DNA from: an uncultured Pelagimonas sp.
Lineage (GTDB): Bacteria; Pseudomonadota; Alphaproteobacteria; Rhodobacterales; Rhodobacteraceae
Reading direction: 5' to 3'
DNA: 64,000 bases
Assembly (NCBI GenBank): GCA_947497905.1
Contig: CANMIH010000002.1
Coordinates: 1 to 64,000, forward strand
This document shows, piece by piece, positions 24,209 through 34,667 of the stretch. Below the pieces are notes generated by a model that was not told the DNA's origin, searched no databases, and worked only from the letters and a program-made list of their open reading frames with translations. Numbering within the stretch: position 1 is the stretch's first letter; each line of letters begins with the position of its first letter. A program made the position numbers and the translations under genes.

Positions 24209-27131
24209 CGGATCTGGCCCACGTCTTTTTGCTCTGCCCCCCGGGGTGGACTTTCCAACCGAACTGGCGCGGGGCCTGATCGAACGTGCCGAAACATCTG
24301 AGGCACTGGCGCGGGTTGAACTCTATGTGAACACCGAGCGTATGTCGCGCCGCCTGCGCGCGGCCTTTGAGGCAGGACCCGCATCTCTCTTGCCGCGGGT
24401 TAAGATGATCACAGACATCGCGGACCCGCTGATCAAAGCGCGCCTGCGTCAACCTGCGCCTGCTCTGCGTCGACGTCTTGAGCTTACAGGATTGGTGGGG
24501 CGGCTACTTGAAGCCCAACCCGATCTTGCCCCGCGCTCTGCCCTATTCGATCTGGCCGACAGTCTGGCGACCTTGATGGAAGAGATGCAGGGCGAAGGTG
24601 TCGATCCCGAGGCCATCGCCAATCTGGATGTCAGCGACCAATCCGGCCATTGGCAACGCGCGCTGAGCTTTCTGACCATTGTTCAACGCTATTTCGATGG
24701 GGATGAAGCTCCAGATTCTCAGGCCTACGCCCGTATGGCGTTGGAACTGCGCATCGCCGCATGGAAAGCCAATCCGCCCCAGCACCCAATCATCATTGCA
24801 GGCTCTACCGGGTCTCGCGGGACCACGCATTGGTTCATGACCGAAGTGGCCAAGCTCCCACAGGGCGCAGTGATCCTACCCGGGTTTGACCATGACATGC
24901 CCGCCCCGGTGTGGGAACAGCTGGACCAGGCCCTGACTGGCGAAGATCATCCGCAATACCGCTTTGCCCATCTGATGCGCGATCTTGGTGTTGGGCCAAA
25001 TGATGTTCACCCGTGGACCGACGCCCAAGCCCCTGCGCCAGAACGCAACAAACTGATTTCTCTGGCTCTGCGCCCTGCGCCTGTGACCCACCAATGGATG
25101 AGCGAAGGGCCGAACCTGCCTGATCTGCGGCAGGCCACCGAGGGGCTGACACTGGTCGAGGCGCCCACATCGCGGGATGAGGCGCTGGCCATTGCCCTAC
25201 GTCTGCGACAGGCCGCAGAAGACGGCACCCGCGCGGCGCTGATTTCGCCCGACCGGATGCTGACCCGTCAGGTCACCTCGGCGCTGGATCGTTGGGGGAT
25301 TTTGCCAGATGATTCCGCCGGGACACCGGCACAGCTGACCCCACCGGGCCGGTTCCTGCGCCATGTCGCAGCGCTTTTCCAGGAGCCCTTGAGCGCCGAA
25401 GCGCTCTTGGTTTTGCTCAAACATCCGTTGACCCACACTGGGGAGGGACGCGGGCAACACCTCCTGAACACCCGTGATCTCGAGCTGCACATACGCAAAA
25501 CCGGCTGGCCCTATCCCCAGCCAGAGGACCTGCGCGCCTGGGGCGTTGCCAATGACCGCGAGGTTTGGGCCGCATGGGTCGCCGACCAATTCTGCGGCAA
25601 TGAAAGAACGGGCAAGACGCCCCTAGCGGACTGGGTCGAGGACCATGTGGCGTTAGCCGAAGCCATTGCTCGAGGGAGCAACGCGGAGGGCTCTGGCGAG
25701 CTGTGGCAAGAGAATGCAGGCCGCAAGCTGACCAAAGTGATCGCTGATCTGCGGGCCGAGGCCGAGTATGGCGCGGATATGGATCCGCACGACTATGGGG
25801 ATCTCTTTGGGGCCATCATCGCCCAACACGAAGTCCGCGACCGCGATGCCCCCCATCCACACATCCTGATCTGGGGGACGCTCGAAGCGCGTGTGATGGG
25901 GGCGGATTTGTTGATTCTGGCCGGATTGAACGAAGGCAGCTGGCCCGAGCTTCCCGGCGCCGATCCGTGGCTGAACCGCAAAATGCGCGCGGATGCGGGG
26001 CTGTTGTTGCCCGAGCGGCGCATCGGTCTCTCAGCGCATGATTTTCAACAGGCCGCCGGTGCGCCCGAGGTCTGGCTGACCCGCGCCAAGAAATCAGATG
26101 ATGCGGAAACCGTGCCCAGCCGCTGGATGAACCGGATCGAAAACCTGATGGCAGGTCTTCCCCAGCGCTTTGGTAAAGAGGCATGGGGCGCGATGCGCGC
26201 GCGCGGTGATCATTGGCTGGGTCTGGCCAAAGTCGCCGAAACCCCCATTGCAGGCACGCCTGCACCCCGCCCCTCGCCCTGCCCGCCAGTGACAGCCCGC
26301 CCAAAACAGCTCTCGGTGACCGAGATCAAACGACTGGTGCGCGATCCCTTTGCAATCTATGCCAAACATGTGCTGCGGTTGCGCCCGTTGGATCCGCTGA
26401 TGCGCGCGCCCGACGCCCTGATGCGGGGGATTTTGCTGCATGAGATCCTCGAAGAGTTTGTGAAAACCACCGTGGCAGAGCCGGATCAACTCACGCCCAG
26501 CGCCTTTATCGCGCAGGCGCAAGAGATCCTGGGTGGTCCCACCCGCGTGCCTTTCCCCACCATTCGTGCCCTGTGGCAGACCCGGATGCAGCGCGTCGCC
26601 AATTGGTTTGTGGAAACTGAAACCTCGCGGCAGGCTCTTGCCACGGCGCATCCGTCAAACTTTGAAATCAAGGGGCAGGCCACGCTACCTGCGCTGGGCT
26701 TTACCCTCACCGGCACCGCCGACCGGATCGACATCGACGACCGGGGCGGCGCGCATATCTACGACTACAAAACCGGGGCGGCGCCGTCGAAAGGCGAACA
26801 GGAACATTTCGACAAACAGCTTTTGCTTGAGGCCGCCATGGTCACCCAAGGTGCCTTCAAAGATCTGGATCCCCGCCACGTCGAACGCGCCACCTTTATC
26901 TCGCTGAAACCCGGCGATCCGAAAGAGGTTGCAGCCCCTCTGGATGAGGCGCCACCCGACAAGGTCTGGGAAGAGTTCACCACGCTGATCAGTGCTTATT
27001 TCAGCGCCGAACAGGGTTTCACCGCCCGTCGTGCTCTGATGAAAGACACCGACATTGCCGATTACGATCATCTGTCGCGTTTTGGCGAATGGGATGTGAC
27101 CGATACGCCCACACGTGAGGACCTGACATGA
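24201..27131 (+). CDS. addB: Double-strand break repair protein AddB
   Basis: Inactivated-helicase/nuclease subunit of the AddAB complex, which resects double-strand breaks and recognises Chi-like sequences in alphaproteobacteria. 976 aa. The C-terminal RecB-type nuclease domain has GTADRIDIDDRGG, the catalytic YDYKTG and the downstream QLLLEAAMV helix. The ATG at 24201 (MFSGSGPRLFALPPG) overlaps the murU stop and follows GAGGAGA; the longer frame from 24126 is spurious. The alphaproteobacterial AddB type lacks an obvious Walker A at the N-terminus. Stop overlaps addA. Confidence 0.95.
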   Translation: MFSGSGPRLFALPPGVDFPTELARGLIERAETSEALARVELYVNTERMSRRLRAAFEAGPASLLPRVKMITDIADPLIKARLRQPAPALRRRLELTGLVGRLLEAQPDLAPRSALFDLADSLATLMEEMQGEGVDPEAIANLDVSDQSGHWQRALSFLTIVQRYFDGDEAPDSQAYARMALELRIAAWKANPPQHPIIIAGSTGSRGTTHWFMTEVAKLPQGAVILPGFDHDMPAPVWEQLDQALTGEDHPQYRFAHLMRDLGVGPNDVHPWTDAQAPAPERNKLISLALRPAPVTHQWMSEGPNLPDLRQATEGLTLVEAPTSRDEALAIALRLRQAAEDGTRAALISPDRMLTRQVTSALDRWGILPDDSAGTPAQLTPPGRFLRHVAALFQEPLSAEALLVLLKHPLTHTGEGRGQHLLNTRDLELHIRKTGWPYPQPEDLRAWGVANDREVWAAWVADQFCGNERTGKTPLADWVEDHVALAEAIARGSNAEGSGELWQENAGRKLTKVIADLRAEAEYGADMDPHDYGDLFGAIIAQHEVRDRDAPHPHILIWGTLEARVMGADLLILAGLNEGSWPELPGADPWLNRKMRADAGLLLPERRIGLSAHDFQQAAGAPEVWLTRAKKSDDAETVPSRWMNRIENLMAGLPQRFGKEAWGAMRARGDHWLGLAKVAETPIAGTPAPRPSPCPPVTARPKQLSVTEIKRLVRDPFAIYAKHVLRLRPLDPLMRAPDALMRGILLHEILEEFVKTTVAEPDQLTPSAFIAQAQEILGGPTRVPFPTIRALWQTRMQRVANWFVETETSRQALATAHPSNFEIKGQATLPALGFTLTGTADRIDIDDRGGAHIYDYKTGAAPSKGEQEHFDKQLLLEAAMVTQGAFKDLDPRHVERATFISLKPGDPKEVAAPLDEAPPDKVWEEFTTLISAYFSAEQGFTARRALMKDTDIADYDHLSRFGEWDVTDTPTREDLT

Positions 27132-30100
27132 CACGTGATTTGGCCACCCAACGCCAGGTGGACGCCGCCCGTCCCATGGCCTCAACCTGGCTCGCCGCGA
27201 ACGCGGGATCCGGCAAAACCCGTGTGCTCACCGACCGTGTGGCGCGGCTCTTGCTGGATGGGGTTCTGCCCGAACATATTTTGTGCCTGACCTACACCAA
27301 GGCCGCCGCGACCGAGATGCAGAACCGGCTGTTCAAACGGTTGGGCGGCTGGGCCATGCTGGATGACGAGGGTCTGCGCGCCGAACTGATTAAGCTCGGG
27401 GTCGAAAGCGATTTGCACGCCGAGTTTTTGCGCAGCGCCCGCACCCTGTTTGCCCGGGCCATTGAAACCCCCGGTGGGCTGCGCATTCAGACCATTCACT
27501 CGTTCTGTTCTTCGCTGCTGCGCCGCTTCCCGCTTGAGGCCGGGGTCAGCCCACAGTTCAAAGAAATGGAAGACCGCGCCGCCGAAATGCTACGCGCCGA
27601 CATTCTCGATCAGATGTCTGACGGCCCTGATGCGCATCTGGTTCAGGCCATCGCACCATTTCTACCCGGCGACGACAGCGAAAGCCTCTTGGCCGAGATG
27701 TGCCATATGCGCGACGCCTTTGTTCCCGGTCTTGACGACAGTGCCATTCGCACGGCTTACGGGCTGGAGGACACCGCCAGCCTCGACGCACTGGTCGCCG
27801 ATGTCTTTCTGGGCGACACAGTAGAGATGTTGGGCGAGCTGGTGCCCCTACTCAAGTCCTCTGGCAAAAATGACCAGAAGGCTGCGGATAAACTGGCTGT
27901 GGTTCAAAGCGCGGATGTCAATGCGCTGACCCTCTTGGAATCGGTTCTGTTGACCGGGGCCAGCGCAAAAGAGCCCTTTAGCGCCAAGATCGGAGCCTTC
28001 CCAACCAAAGGCCTGCGTGAAGGGGCCATGGCGGGCTATATGGGCCGATTGGAAGATCTGATGCGGCGGGTGGAACAGGCCCGCGATCAACGTCTGGCCC
28101 TGCAAGCGGTGCAAAAGGACATTGCCTTGCATCACTTTGCTCGCGTGTTCCTGCCCGCCTATGAAGACGCCAAGCTGCGTCGGGGCTGGCTTGACTTTGA
28201 CGACCTGATCACCCGCGCCCGCGATCTGTTGAACGACCCGGCTGTGGCGGCTTGGGTGCTATACCGCCTTGACGGCGGCATTGACCATATTCTGGTGGAT
28301 GAGGCGCAGGACACCTCCCCCGTGCAATGGCAGGTGATCGAACGTCTGGCGCAAGAGTTCACAAGTGGTGAGGGCGCCCGCGCGGATGTCCAGCGCACGA
28401 TCTTTGTGGTAGGCGACAAGAAACAGTCGATCTATTCCTTTCAGGGCGCTGACCCTTCTGAATTTGACCGCATGCGGGACGAGTTCGCGCAACGCCTAAG
28501 CCAGACAGAGGCACCGTTGTCGTCGATGGTGTTGGAGCATTCCTTCCGGTCAGCCGAGCCGATCCTGCGCCTGGTCGACAATACGTTTGAGCATGCGGGG
28601 GCTTCGGGCTTTAGCGCCGATCAAAAACACCGTGCCTTCAAAGACCGCATGCCCGGACGGGTGGATCTCTGGCCTCTGATTGAATCCGTCAAAGATGAAA
28701 CCGACGGTGCATGGTTTGAGGCACTGGACCGTCAGGCCACAACACACCATTCGGTGATCTTGGCCAAACGCATCGCGCGGTTCATTCGTGAGACCATCGA
28801 GGCCCAAACGCCCCTGCCCATCGAAAAAGGGTTTAGCGGAGAATATGAAGCCCGCCCGGTGCATGCCGGGGATTTCCTGATCCTCGTGCGGTCACGGTCT
28901 CGCCTGTTCAAAGAAATCATCCGTGCCTGTAAACAAGAAGCCCTGCCCATTGCTGGGGCAGACCGGCTGAAGGTCATGGCTGAACTGGCGGTGCGGGACA
29001 TCATTGCGCTGCTGAGCTTTCTATCGACCCCCGAAGACAGCCTGTCGCTTGCCACAGCGCTGCGCTCTCCCTTGTTTGGCCTGACAGAACAAGAGCTGTT
29101 TGACCTCGCCCATCGCCGCACCCAACGCTATCTCTGGGAAGGATTGCGCACGCGCCGCGACGACTTCCCGGCAGTGCTTGAGGTACTCGACGATCTACGC
29201 AAGCAGACCGATTTCCTGCGCCCCTACGATTTGATCGACCGCATTCTAACCCGCCACAATGGCCGCAAATTGCTGATTGGGCGGTTGGGCGAAGAGGCCG
29301 AGGACGGGATCAACGCGCTGCTGGGGCAGGCGCTAGCTTACGAACAGACCGACATTCCCTCTCTCACTGGGTTCCTGCAATGGGCCCAGGCGGATAATCT
29401 CGAGATCAAGCGTGCTCCCGACAGCGCCGGCGAAACGCTGCGCGTGATGACGGTTCATGGCTCAAAGGGGCTGGAGGCCCCTATTGTCATTATGCCCGAC
29501 GGCGCCCAGCCGGACCGCAAGCTACGCGGCGCATTGGTACGCGACGATCAGGGTGCGATGTGGAAAGGGCCTGAAGCCACCCAGCCCAAACGCCAATCTC
29601 AGGCGGTGGACGCCAAGAAAGAGAAAGAGGCGCAGGAACGCGACCGCCTTCTATATGTCGGCCTCACACGGGCCGAACGCTGGCTCGTGGTTGCCGCCTC
29701 GGGTGAGCTGGGGAAACAGGGCGACGCCTGGTACGATCAGGTTCAGCGCGGCATGACGGCCTCAGGCGCAAGCGATCACGATTTTGGCTTTGGGACGGGC
29801 AAACGTCTCAGCCATATGGATTGGGACGGGTTAGAGATGACAGTCCCTGATGCCAAGGTAGAGGTCCAGCCTGATCTGCCGGACCAATTTGTTCGCCCAG
29901 CGCCTGTCCCTGCCGAAGAACCGCAGAGCCGTTCTCCTTCGGATCTTGGCGGTGCCAAGGCCCTGCCCGGTGCGCAGGGTGACAGCGAAGAGCTCGCCAA
30001 GGCGCGCGGCACCGCTCTTCATGAGCTGCTGGAAAACCTCGCTCCATTGCCTATCGCTGAACGCGCGACTGCGGCCGATGTTTTCCTCTCACATATTGCC

Positions 30101-30517
30101 GAGAAAACCGAGGTAGAGGGGCTGGAAGAGCTTTTGCCTGACCTGCTCTCCGAGGCAGTGGGAGTTTTGAACTCGCCCGCGCTTGCCCAATTTTTCGCAT
30201 CTGATGCCCTGAACGAGGTGCCTGTCACAGCTGATTTGCCAGACATCGGGCGGATCTACGGGATCATCGACAAGCTTCTGATTACACCACAGAAAGTCAC
30301 GGCGATTGATTTCAAATCCAACCGCGTGATCCCTCAGACGGTTGAGCAGGTGCCGGAGGGGTTGTTGCGTCAGATGGGGGCCTATGCCGCGGCTTTGGCG
30401 CAGATTTATCCAGATCGCGAGATTGAAACTGGGCTGATCTGGACCGCAAGCGCACACTACATGCCGTTGCCACACGATCTTGTCACACAAGCTCTCGGGA
30501 ATGTGTCTTCGCCTTGA
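27128..30517 (+). CDS. addA: Double-strand break repair helicase AddA
   Basis: UvrD-like helicase-nuclease subunit of AddAB, 1129 aa. Helicase motif I is NAGSGKTRVL (near residues 24-33), motif II is VDEAQDTSP, motif IV/V includes VMTVHGSKGLEAPIV, and motif VI includes LLYVGLTRAERWL. The C-terminal nuclease has GIIDKLLI and IDFKSNR. It overlaps addB by four bases and is followed by trxA after 63 bases. Confidence 0.96.
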   Translation: MTRDLATQRQVDAARPMASTWLAANAGSGKTRVLTDRVARLLLDGVLPEHILCLTYTKAAATEMQNRLFKRLGGWAMLDDEGLRAELIKLGVESDLHAEFLRSARTLFARAIETPGGLRIQTIHSFCSSLLRRFPLEAGVSPQFKEMEDRAAEMLRADILDQMSDGPDAHLVQAIAPFLPGDDSESLLAEMCHMRDAFVPGLDDSAIRTAYGLEDTASLDALVADVFLGDTVEMLGELVPLLKSSGKNDQKAADKLAVVQSADVNALTLLESVLLTGASAKEPFSAKIGAFPTKGLREGAMAGYMGRLEDLMRRVEQARDQRLALQAVQKDIALHHFARVFLPAYEDAKLRRGWLDFDDLITRARDLLNDPAVAAWVLYRLDGGIDHILVDEAQDTSPVQWQVIERLAQEFTSGEGARADVQRTIFVVGDKKQSIYSFQGADPSEFDRMRDEFAQRLSQTEAPLSSMVLEHSFRSAEPILRLVDNTFEHAGASGFSADQKHRAFKDRMPGRVDLWPLIESVKDETDGAWFEALDRQATTHHSVILAKRIARFIRETIEAQTPLPIEKGFSGEYEARPVHAGDFLILVRSRSRLFKEIIRACKQEALPIAGADRLKVMAELAVRDIIALLSFLSTPEDSLSLATALRSPLFGLTEQELFDLAHRRTQRYLWEGLRTRRDDFPAVLEVLDDLRKQTDFLRPYDLIDRILTRHNGRKLLIGRLGEEAEDGINALLGQALAYEQTDIPSLTGFLQWAQADNLEIKRAPDSAGETLRVMTVHGSKGLEAPIVIMPDGAQPDRKLRGALVRDDQGAMWKGPEATQPKRQSQAVDAKKEKEAQERDRLLYVGLTRAERWLVVAASGELGKQGDAWYDQVQRGMTASGASDHDFGFGTGKRLSHMDWDGLEMTVPDAKVEVQPDLPDQFVRPAPVPAEEPQSRSPSDLGGAKALPGAQGDSEELAKARGTALHELLENLAPLPIAERATAADVFLSHIAEKTEVEGLEELLPDLLSEAVGVLNSPALAQFFASDALNEVPVTADLPDIGRIYGIIDKLLITPQKVTAIDFKSNRVIPQTVEQVPEGLLRQMGAYAAALAQIYPDREIETGLIWTASAHYMPLPHDLVTQALGNVSSP

Positions 30518-30580
30518 CGCTCAACCCTGCGCTCCCTAGGTTCCCATTCCAACACAGCTGCTCATCCAAGGAGAGACCTT

Positions 30581-30901
30581 ATGGCCACCGTCGCAGTCAC
30601 CGACGCCACCTTTGACGCCGAAGTCAAAAACTCAGACATCCCCGTTGTTGTGGATTTCTGGGCTGAGTGGTGCGGCCCCTGTAAGCAGATTGGCCCGGCT
30701 CTGGAAGAGCTGGCCGCAGAATACGAAGGCCGCGTGAAAATCGCCAAGGTCGACGTCGACAGCAACCCGAACTCTGCTGCGGCCATGGGCGTGCGTGGCA
30801 TCCCGGCACTGTTCCTGTTCAAGGACGGCGCGCCGATCTCGAACCGCGCGGGTGCTGCTCCCAAGGCAGCTCTGGAAAGCTGGATCAAAGAAGCGCTGTA
30901 A
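30581..30901 (+). CDS. trxA: Thioredoxin
   Basis: Disulfide reductant of the cytoplasm, 106 aa. Active site WCGPC (C31, C34), the buried aspartate in VVVDFWA, and the cis-proline in RGIPALFLF are present. AAGGAGAGA precedes the ATG. trxA follows addA in many alphaproteobacteria. It has its own strong terminator. Confidence 0.97.
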   Translation: MATVAVTDATFDAEVKNSDIPVVVDFWAEWCGPCKQIGPALEELAAEYEGRVKIAKVDVDSNPNSAAAMGVRGIPALFLFKDGAPISNRAGAAPKAALESWIKEAL

Positions 30902-30923
30902 TTTCGCTTCTTTGCTAGAATCG

Positions 30924-30957
30924 AAAACCCCCGTTGCCCGTCGCAGCGGGGGTTTTT
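30924..30957 (+). terminator. Intrinsic terminator of trxA
   Basis: AAAACCCCCG and CGGGGGTTTT pair around a 13-base apical part that adds a small TGC/GCA stem, then TTTTTCTT. It starts 23 bases after the stop. Confidence 0.92.
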
Positions 30958-31038
30958 CTTTGCTTGCACACCGGGCGCCTAAGACTTGTGCCGCCTCGGC
31001 GCAGGTTCCATATAGGCAGGTAAAGACAGGAGGCTCAT

Positions 31039-31596
31039 GTGGCAGAAGACAGTTTTCCCGGATGGCACGGCACAACCATCATTGGCGTTCGCAAAGGCGG
31101 TGAAGTGGTCATCGCAGGGGATGGTCAGGTCAGCCTCGGCCAAACCGTGATCAAGGGCACCGCCCGCAAGGTACGCCGCCTGTCCCCCGGCGGGCATGAC
31201 GTGATCTGTGGTTTCGCCGGCTCAACCGCCGACGCCTTTACCCTGCTGGAGCGCCTCGAAGCCAAGCTTGAGGCCACTCCGGGTCAGTTGCAGCGCGCGA
31301 GTGTGGAGCTTGCCAAAGACTGGCGCACGGACAAATACCTGCAAAAGCTAGAGGCCATGCTAATCGTCACCGATGGCACGCATCTTTTGGTGATCACCGG
31401 CGCGGGGGATGTTCTGGAACCCGAGCATGATGTGGCGGCCATTGGATCGGGGGGCAACTTTGCGCTGGCTGCCGCGCGCGGCATGATGGACAGCGATAAA
31501 TCCGCCGAAGAGGTCGCCCGTAGCGCTATGGCGATTGCGGCCGACATTTGTGTCTACACCAATGGCAAACTGACCGTCGAAAGCATCAAGGCCTAA
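31039..31596 (+). CDS. hslV: ATP-dependent protease subunit HslV
   Basis: Proteolytic threonine peptidase that forms dodecamers capped by HslU. The GTG at 31039 has AGGAGG five bases upstream. The first eleven residues ([11 protein letters not shown]) are a propeptide, leaving catalytic T12 (TTIIGVRK) at the mature N-terminus, as in other alphaproteobacteria. The [12 protein letters not shown] and [10 protein letters not shown] segments are standard. 185 aa. Unlike the usual hslVU operon, hslU is 1.7 kb downstream behind two unrelated genes. Confidence 0.96.
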   Translation: MAEDSFPGWHGTTIIGVRKGGEVVIAGDGQVSLGQTVIKGTARKVRRLSPGGHDVICGFAGSTADAFTLLERLEAKLEATPGQLQRASVELAKDWRTDKYLQKLEAMLIVTDGTHLLVITGAGDVLEPEHDVAAIGSGGNFALAAARGMMDSDKSAEEVARSAMAIAADICVYTNGKLTVESIKA

Positions 31597-31603
31597 CAAA
31601 ACA

Positions 31604-31624
31604 GGGTCGGCAACATGCCGACCC
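31604..31624. repeat. Hairpin between hslV and the convergent DM13 gene
   Basis: GGGTCGGCA and TGCCGACCC form a perfect 9-bp stem with a 3-base loop, seven bases after hslV. It lies between two convergent genes and lacks a T-run on the plus strand. On the minus strand TGTTTTGTT follows, so it can terminate the DM13 gene. Confidence 0.6.
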
Positions 31625-31651
31625 AAACAAGTTACGCGACCAACGCACTGG

Positions 31652-32062
31652 TTATTTCAGGCTGGCAACGCCCAGCGGAACACCGGCAACGTCACACCAG
31701 ATGAACACTTCATCATAGGCCGACACATCCCAGACCTTAGGCACGGCATAGCGCTGTTTGCCGTTCAGGCTCTGCAGGGCACCAAGATAACCCTCTGCGC
31801 CCAGATACTCGCCAGCCTTACCAAAGCCAACGCGTGGGTCGGGACCACCGTCCAGCACAAAGTCATCGCCTAGCTCGACGATGTAGACTTCGCCTTCTTT
31901 GTAGATCGACACCGACCCGGTGGTTACGTGGTTCGAGCGGCCCTGAAAGGTGCCGTCGGCTACGGATTTCATCGATCCTGCTGCGGCCTGCGTGCCAACG
32001 GTTGCGACCAGTGCTGCGGCGCCTGCGGTGCCAACGGTGCCCAAGAAATTACGACGGTTCAT
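31652..32062 (-). CDS. Tat-exported DM13-domain protein
   Basis: 136 aa. The N-terminus MNRRNFLGTVGTAG is a twin-arginine signal, cleaved near AQAAAG. The mature protein matches the DM13 fold: VSIYKEGEVYIVELGDDFVLDGGPD near the start, and the C-terminal YDEVFIWCDVAGVPLGVASL with the conserved cysteine. DM13 domains are proposed electron-transfer or redox modules; Tat export suggests folding or cofactor loading in the cytoplasm. It is on the opposite strand between hslV and the aldo/keto reductase. Confidence 0.78.
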   Translation of the reverse strand: MNRRNFLGTVGTAGAAALVATVGTQAAAGSMKSVADGTFQGRSNHVTTGSVSIYKEGEVYIVELGDDFVLDGGPDPRVGFGKAGEYLGAEGYLGALQSLNGKQRYAVPKVWDVSAYDEVFIWCDVAGVPLGVASLK

Positions 32063-32236
32063 GATTGCGTTTCCTCCTCGTCAATCTGACCCTCAAAATA
32101 TCAGCGCATTTTCAAAGCGAAATGGGGGCTCACGCGTTGCTCATCTTCCGTGAACGCTTGCACTTGGGACGCGCATTGTTAGGTATCATTCAATGAATCA
32201 CATAAACCTGATGAACACGAAAAAAGAGGCCTCGGC

Positions 32237-33271
32237 ATGAGCGACATGACCTACACCCGTCTGGGCCAGTCTGGCCTGGTGGTTTCGCGGATGGCGCTGG
32301 GCACAATGACCTTTACACATGGGTCGGATTGGATCCCGGGCGTTGCCAAAACCGGCTTGGATGATGCCCAGCGGATGGTGGATTTTGCCCTCGATCGTGG
32401 GGTCAATTTCTTTGATACAGCCGATGGGTATTCCAACGGCGAGGCCGAGCGTATCTTAGGTGAAACATTACGCACAAAACGCCACGAAGCTGTGATCTGT
32501 ACCAAAATCGGCTTTCGTCAGAGTGATAGGATCACCGATGCAGGCCTGTCGCGTGGGCATATTCTGTCCTCGGTCGAGGGATGCCTGACCCGACTCGGCA
32601 CCGATTGGATTGATCTTCTCGTCCTTCATAAGACCGATTTCACCACCCCGATGGAAGAAACACTGGGGACGCTGCAAACCCTGATTGACGCGGGCAAGGT
32701 ACGCCACATTGGTGTCTCCAACTGGCCAGCCTGGCAGGTGGCACAGGCCGTTCAATTCCAGAAGGACAATGGCCTCAGCCCCTTCATCACTGGACAGTAT
32801 CTCTACAACACAGTCGCGCGCGACATTGAAGTTGATGTGCTGAGCATGGCTTCTCAGATGGGGCTGGGTTTGATGGCATGGTCGCCTCTGGCAGGGGGGC
32901 TGCTGACCGGTAAATATGATCTGGAGAAACTTGATCAGGCAGAGGGGCGTCTGTCTGAGGGGGATTTCCTACAAATCTCTCGCGATCAGGCCGAAGCCGC
33001 CGTGACCACCCTCACCACACTTGCCGCCACATATGACGCCACACCAGCGCAGATTGCTCTGGCCTGGATCCTGGCCAAGTCTCGCACACATACGGTGATT
33101 GTTGGGGCAAGTAAGCTGCCACAGCTTGAAACCTCACTGGCGGCAACACAGGTTGCCCTGACCGACAAAGACATGGCCGCGCTTGATGCCGTGGCTGCTC
33201 CGGGTCGTCGTTATCCTGAATGGTTCGACGATATGATGACCGATGAACTCTTTACGAAGGCTCTGACATGA
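32237..33271 (+). CDS. Aldo/keto reductase
   Basis: TIM-barrel NADPH-dependent oxidoreductase of 344 aa. The catalytic tetrad can be seen: D and Y in [15 protein letters not shown] in VICTKIGF, H in LLVLHKTDF. The cofactor-binding C-terminal [12 protein letters not shown] segment is typical of the YajO/Tas-like group. The carbonyl substrate is unknown. It overlaps hslU by four bases and is expected to be co-transcribed with it. Confidence 0.92.
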   Translation: MSDMTYTRLGQSGLVVSRMALGTMTFTHGSDWIPGVAKTGLDDAQRMVDFALDRGVNFFDTADGYSNGEAERILGETLRTKRHEAVICTKIGFRQSDRITDAGLSRGHILSSVEGCLTRLGTDWIDLLVLHKTDFTTPMEETLGTLQTLIDAGKVRHIGVSNWPAWQVAQAVQFQKDNGLSPFITGQYLYNTVARDIEVDVLSMASQMGLGLMAWSPLAGGLLTGKYDLEKLDQAEGRLSEGDFLQISRDQAEAAVTTLTTLAATYDATPAQIALAWILAKSRTHTVIVGASKLPQLETSLAATQVALTDKDMAALDAVAAPGRRYPEWFDDMMTDELFTKALT

Positions 33272-34575
33272 CCGACCTAACCCCACGCGAAATCGTTTCC
33301 GAGCTGGATCGCTTTATCATCGGCCAATCCGATGCGAAACGTGCGGTGGCTGTGGCGCTGCGCAACCGCTGGCGCCGCAAACAGCTATCGGATGATCTGC
33401 GCGATGAAGTCTATCCCAAGAACATCCTGATGATCGGCCCCACCGGTGTGGGCAAAACCGAAATCAGCCGTCGTCTGGCCAAACTGGCCCGTGCACCATT
33501 CATCAAAGTCGAAGCCACCAAATTCACCGAGGTGGGTTATGTGGGACGGGATGTGGAACAGATCATTCGTGATCTGGTGGATGCCGCGATCATTCAAGAG
33601 CGTGAGCTGATGCGCGAGGATGTCAAAGCCCGCGCCTTACAAGCCGCTGAAGATCGCGTGATTGAGGCCATTGCGGGTGCAGATGCCCGCGAAGGGACGC
33701 GCGAGATGTTCCGCCGCAAGCTCAAAGCTGGTGAACTTGATAACACCGAGATTGAGCTGGATCTGGCAGAAACCGCTTCACCCTTTCCGATGATGGACAT
33801 TCCCGGACAACCCGGCAGCCAGATGGGCATGATGAACCTCGGGGATATTTTCGGCAAAGCCTTTGCCGGGCGAACCACACGCAAGCGCATGACCGTGGCT
33901 GAAAGCTACGACATCCTGATCAATGAAGAAGCTGATAAGCTTTTGGATGACGAGGCTGTTAAAACCGCAGCTCTTGAGGCCGTTGAACAAAACGGCATCG
34001 TCTTCCTTGATGAGATCGACAAGGTCGCAGCACGGCAAGAGGCACGTGGTGGCGATGTCTCGCGTGAAGGGGTTCAGCGAGATCTGCTGCCTCTGATTGA
34101 AGGCACCACTGTGTCGACCAAACATGGGGCCGTCAAAACCGACCATATCCTGTTTATCGCTTCGGGCGCATTCCATATCGCCAAACCGAGCGATCTCCTA
34201 CCGGAGCTCCAGGGGCGTCTGCCCATCCGCGTCAACCTTAAGCCGCTCACCGAAGATGATTTTGTCCGCATTCTCACCGAGACCGACAATGCGCTGACAC
34301 GGCAGTACACCGCCTTGATGGCCACAGAAGAGGTGGTCGTGGAGTTTACCAAAGACGGGATCGCCGCATTGGCGCGCATTGCAGCAGAGGTGAATCAATC
34401 TGTTGAAAACATCGGCGCGCGGCGTCTCTACACTGTGATGGAACGGGTGTTCGAAGAGCTGTCGTTTGAGGCACCGGACAAATCTGGAGTGACGGTAACG
34501 GTCAACGAAGCTTTCGTTGAACAGCATCTTGGCGAATTTTCAAAATCCGCCGATCTAAGCCGCTACGTTCTGTAA
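33268..34575 (+). CDS. hslU: HslU ATPase subunit of the HslUV protease
   Basis: AAA+ unfoldase (435 aa) that feeds substrates to HslV. Walker A is [13 protein letters not shown], Walker [12 protein letters not shown], with the intermediate I-domain between. The C-terminus ends SADLSRYVL, the tail that docks into HslV. It starts inside the aldo/keto reductase stop codon. A terminator follows. Confidence 0.97.
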   Translation: MTDLTPREIVSELDRFIIGQSDAKRAVAVALRNRWRRKQLSDDLRDEVYPKNILMIGPTGVGKTEISRRLAKLARAPFIKVEATKFTEVGYVGRDVEQIIRDLVDAAIIQERELMREDVKARALQAAEDRVIEAIAGADAREGTREMFRRKLKAGELDNTEIELDLAETASPFPMMDIPGQPGSQMGMMNLGDIFGKAFAGRTTRKRMTVAESYDILINEEADKLLDDEAVKTAALEAVEQNGIVFLDEIDKVAARQEARGGDVSREGVQRDLLPLIEGTTVSTKHGAVKTDHILFIASGAFHIAKPSDLLPELQGRLPIRVNLKPLTEDDFVRILTETDNALTRQYTALMATEEVVVEFTKDGIAALARIAAEVNQSVENIGARRLYTVMERVFEELSFEAPDKSGVTVTVNEAFVEQHLGEFSKSADLSRYVL

Positions 34576-34580
34576 GACAC

Positions 34581-34607
34581 AAAAAGGCGCCCACCGGGCG
34601 CCTTTTT
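34581..34607 (+). terminator. Intrinsic terminator of hslU
   Basis: AAAAAGGCGCCC and GGGCGCCTTTTT are a perfect 12-bp inverted repeat with a 3-base loop, five bases after hslU. It ends in five Ts and is symmetrical. Confidence 0.92.
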
Positions 34608-34667
34608 CGCTGGGCAGCGGGCAGGAACCCCCTTACGTTTGCGCAAACATTTCGATACGAGAGCCCC

